Origin: Hyphomonadaceae bacterium UBA5336 | GTDB taxonomy: Bacteria > Pseudomonadota > Alphaproteobacteria > Caulobacterales > Hyphomonadaceae | Assembly: GCA_002408125.1 (NCBI GenBank) | Contig: DHQO01000033.1 | Coordinates: 1-64,000, forward strand | Direction of reading: 5' to 3' | DNA: 64,000 nt | In this document: in pieces, positions 62,301 through 64,000 of the stretch | Layout: every line of letters starts with the position of its first letter | How positions within the stretch are numbered: the first letter of the stretch is position 1 | Notes under the pieces: generated by a model | What the model was told of the DNA's origin: nothing | Databases searched by the model: none | The model's input: the letters and a program-made list of their open reading frames with translations, nothing else | Position numbers and translations under genes: made by a program

Positions 62301-64000
62301 GCATCTGGACATGGTGGATCCAGTAGGTCTCCGGCGCATCGGGCGCGAGCCGCAGCGACGGGCGCACCGGAAAACCGGTCTCCGAGGCCACGAACAGGCC
62401 CATATGCTCGAACACCGGCACACAGTTCGACAGCGGGATCGCCCCGTCGCGGACATAGATCTTGGCCTGCAGGGTTTCCTCATCGTCGCCCTCGAGCTGG
62501 AAGGCGCGCATGCGCACAGGCGCGGCGGCGCTCAGTTCGGCCAGCTCGCGCACATCGAGCAGGGCCTCCTCGGCCGAGAAGGCCTCGCGATAGGCTGCGT
62601 TGAAGGCACCGCGGAAGATCGGCGCACCGGCCGCGGCCTTTGCGTCCAGTTCGGCTTCCTTGAGCGCGGCACGGTAGGCCTCGTCCCAGGTGCGCGACAT
62701 TTCGGTGATCTTCGCTTCCAGCGCAGTGACATCGGGCAGTGTCGAGGCCCCGTCGAGGCGGACATGATAGGTCACGCGGGCGAGTGCGGTGGAATCAAAG
62801 CGCGGCTCGAAATCGGTCACCGTACCGCCGAGCGAGGTCTCCAGGAGCGCGGTGATCTGCTGGCGCAGCTTGGTATCATAGGCCTCGCGCGAGACATAGA
62901 CGATGGCGGTGACGAAGCGGTTGAACTCGTCGCGGCGCAGGAAAACGCGCGTGCGCGGCCGGCCAATCAGGTGCAGCGCGCCGCGCAGCATGGGCGTCAG
63001 CGTCTCGGCGGTGGACTGGAGCAGCTCATCGCGCGGCCAGGTCTCGATCAGGTTCATCAGCGCCTTGGCATCGTGCCCGCCCGGACGCGCACCGGTATTG
63101 GCGATGATCTTGGCCGCCCGCTTGCGCACCAGCGGAATGGCGCGCGCGGTCTCGTCATAGGCCTCGGCCGTGAACAGGCCGAGGAAGCGCGTCTCACCGT
63201 TCACGCGGCCGCTTTCGTCATAATGCTTGATGCCGACATAGTCGGCGGCCACGCGCCGGTGCACCCGGCTGACCATGGTCGACTTCGCGATGATGATAGG
63301 TTCGCGCCGGCCGACAAAGGCGCCGATCTCGGGGGTGAGAACGGTCGGCTCGCTGGAGCGGTTGAGCACATTGAGCTGCTCGTCGCGCAGCAGGCCGAGA
63401 TTGGAGCCCTCCACCATGTCGGGCTCGTCGGGGATGAAATTGCCATCCTCATTGCGCGGGAACAGATAGGTGCGCTTGCCGAGAAAGACGAAATGATCGC
63501 TGGCGAGCCAGTTCAGGAAGGCCGCCGATTCCGCGCGCAGGTCCTCGTCCAGATGGGTCTGCCTGCCGAGGCCTTCGATCTCCTCGCGCATGGCCGTGCG
63601 CATGGCGCCATAGTCCGACACCGCCAGGGCCACATCGGCCAGGGTGAGCCGGATCTCGGTCTCCAGCTCGTCTGTTTCACGGTCCGACAGGCGCGGCAGG
63701 AAAACCTGGATCGAGGAAATCCGCCGGCCTTCCTCCACCGTGATGATCGGGTGGAACAGGGCCAAGACTTCGAAGCCAAGACTTGAACAAGTATTGAGGA
63801 CCGAATCGACCAGGAACGGCATGTCGCGCCCGGCGCATTCCAGCACGCTATGCTCTGTGGTTATTCCATCCTCGGCGCGCTGGTGGCGCACCCGCGCCAG
63901 GCTGTTGCCGGCCAGCACCGCCTGGACAACCGCCCAGTGTGCATCGGCAATCCTGTCCAGGTTGATTTCGCCGAGCCGGCTTATGTCTTCATTCGCCGCT
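59335..64000 (-). CDS. NAD-dependent glutamate dehydrogenase, 180-kDa class (5' end beyond window)
   Basis: Large NAD-specific glutamate dehydrogenase, at least 1554 codons here, of about 1600 in the family. The GDH core has GPVARGGLRWSDRRDDFRTEV, LGLVKAQQVKNAVIVPVGSKGGFYPK and GVGDMAGDVFGNGML (about 700-900). The long N-terminal part has ACT-like repeats, and the C-terminal helical domain is typical. It converts glutamate to 2-oxoglutarate. The frame is still open at 64000 (codons for ANEDISRLGEIN); a GTG at 63918 is internal. Confidence 0.97.
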   Translation of the reverse strand, partial: AANEDISRLGEINLDRIADAHWAVVQAVLAGNSLARVRHQRAEDGITTEHSVLECAGRDMPFLVDSVLNTCSSLGFEVLALFHPIITVEEGRRISSIQVFLPRLSDRETDELETEIRLTLADVALAVSDYGAMRTAMREEIEGLGRQTHLDEDLRAESAAFLNWLASDHFVFLGKRTYLFPRNEDGNFIPDEPDMVEGSNLGLLRDEQLNVLNRSSEPTVLTPEIGAFVGRREPIIIAKSTMVSRVHRRVAADYVGIKHYDESGRVNGETRFLGLFTAEAYDETARAIPLVRKRAAKIIANTGARPGGHDAKALMNLIETWPRDELLQSTAETLTPMLRGALHLIGRPRTRVFLRRDEFNRFVTAIVYVSREAYDTKLRQQITALLETSLGGTVTDFEPRFDSTALARVTYHVRLDGASTLPDVTALEAKITEMSRTWDEAYRAALKEAELDAKAAAGAPIFRGAFNAAYREAFSAEEALLDVRELAELSAAAPVRMRAFQLEGDDEETLQAKIYVRDGAIPLSNCVPVFEHMGLFVASETGFPVRPSLRLAPDAPETYWIHHVQMRIPNAPPVAMDLLADRFEQAFVATWMGEAENDGFNKLVFAVGATWREAALLRGLSAFRQQTGRDPARATQIRALRKHPDLTRKLLELFRARFDPHYEDQMDDRAARCRVLREEIETGLGQVAALDDDRVIRRIADLIMAIVRTNFCQTLADGSPKRAISFKIASQELEELPAPKPFREIFVAGPSVEGVHCRFGPVARGGLRWSDRRDDFRTEVLGLVKAQQVKNAVIVPVGSKGGFYPKHLPLNGTRDEIREAGIAAYRTFITSLLDLTDNLVEGQVVHPGDMVIWDEDDPYLVVAADKGTATFSDIANEISVSHGFWLGDAFASGGSAGYDHKAMGITARGGWEAVKRHFREMGKDIQTEPFTVVGVGDMAGDVFGNGMLLSKQIRLQAAFNHMHIFIDPDPADPERLWEERKRIFDLPRSSWESYDTSLISEGGGIFSREAKSIALNDQIRAMTGLVGDRVTPNELIRALLLMDAELLWFGGIGTYVKCSHESNADVGDRANDALRVDGRELNVKVVGEGANLGMTQAARVEFAQAGGRLNSDAIDNSAGVDSSDHEVNIKILASEAIRRGDLPSGERNILLKKMTDDVAAHVLAHNYDQTGALSLAESTSLADMQALERLMVYLEERGVLDRWLEGLPDSAEMTARIDAGMALTRPELAVLLAWSKITLFDDLVASDVPDDPTFLHTLEGYFPEAIRKYGESIEAHPLRREIISTVLANRLLDTGGPVFLSRLRESTDCTNALITRAFEIARQLLGLEEFHDAIHALDNSVSADVQISMRRNGVTALTSACEQLVHTMPEASVEEVVALLKPPLDEFKATLKDTASQHAGVQIERRARELLAAGVPEPLARWSGAIGYFALAISLVDLARSREEEMPVVARTFFQVSDALRLDRLRASAEAALVTAGYWDRVATRRMIDDLIELLVEMTGQALTEGGFEAWLAPRQGARNDLVATLQSLAEGHSWSFSRFALAVDAVRRFRSES

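Noticed and set aside
61249..63786. 845-codon open frame on the plus strand opposite glutamate dehydrogenase
   Set aside because: Antisense shadow of a GC-rich gene; composition is repetitive Gly/Arg/His-rich and no family resemblance is seen.

Overview
This is a 64 kb chromosomal segment of a GC-rich alphaproteobacterium. Every protein reads as alphaproteobacterial. A gene that looks like spmX, the stalked-pole factor that recruits the DivJ kinase in Caulobacter, points to the prosthecate Caulobacterales/Maricaulales/Hyphomonadaceae group. This placement is inference from gene content. No rRNA, tRNA, insertion sequence, prophage or CRISPR array was seen, and coding density is very high with many 4-bp stop/start overlaps.

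Layout. 1-9.5 kb: 5' part of clpX, clpP, a cNMP-binding/patatin protein, a flavodoxin-fold protein, a GNAT acetyltransferase, the spmX-like gene with a candidate sigma-54 promoter, mgtE and a DASS-type anion transporter. 9.6-14.1 kb: bolA and a CGFS glutaredoxin (Fe-S/iron homeostasis), two small genes, rimO and glmM. 14.1-16.7 kb: an MBOAT acyltransferase coupled to an SGNH-like protein, probably for polysaccharide O-acylation. 16.8-24.2 kb: a MarR regulator divergent from a tyrosine/acetoacetate catabolic cluster (hppD, VOC protein, fumarylacetoacetase-type hydrolase, 3-oxoacid CoA-transferase A and B, aromatic aminotransferase). The genes for homogentisate dioxygenase and maleylacetoacetate isomerase are not in the window.

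24.2-37.3 kb is more accessory. It holds a zinc-ribbon membrane protein with a near-match LexA box, a cupin, a fatty-acid desaturase, an OmpA lipoprotein and an rRNA pseudouridine synthase. A 300-residue protein resembles a shortened cytochrome oxidase subunit I that has lost the binuclear-centre ligands. A methyltransferase/DUF4242 pair lies divergent from a LysR-type regulator. A TIR-transmembrane-cysteine-rich protein is coupled to thiD, and a poxvirus-type topoisomerase IB and an MmcQ/YjbR protein follow.

37.5-46.5 kb is the envelope block ybgC-tolQ-tolR-tolA-tolB-pal-cpoB-tilS-ftsH, all on the minus strand. 46.5-55.1 kb holds two glycosyltransferases, infC with an AUA start codon, an I78-type inhibitor lipoprotein, rpmI, rplT, pheS, an inserted membrane-anchored gene and pheT. 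55.2-64 kb holds a voltage-gated-type K+ channel, a GT39-like membrane glycosyltransferase, an M20 peptidase and most of an NAD-dependent 180-kDa-class glutamate dehydrogenase that runs off the end.

A roughly 150-bp interspersed repeat occurs in two full copies and one degenerate copy, each just 3' of a gene. The best candidates for something little described are the shortened oxidase-like membrane protein, the TIR receptor-like protein, the small gene under an exact GAAC-N7-GAAC box, and the zinc-ribbon membrane protein with the near-match box.
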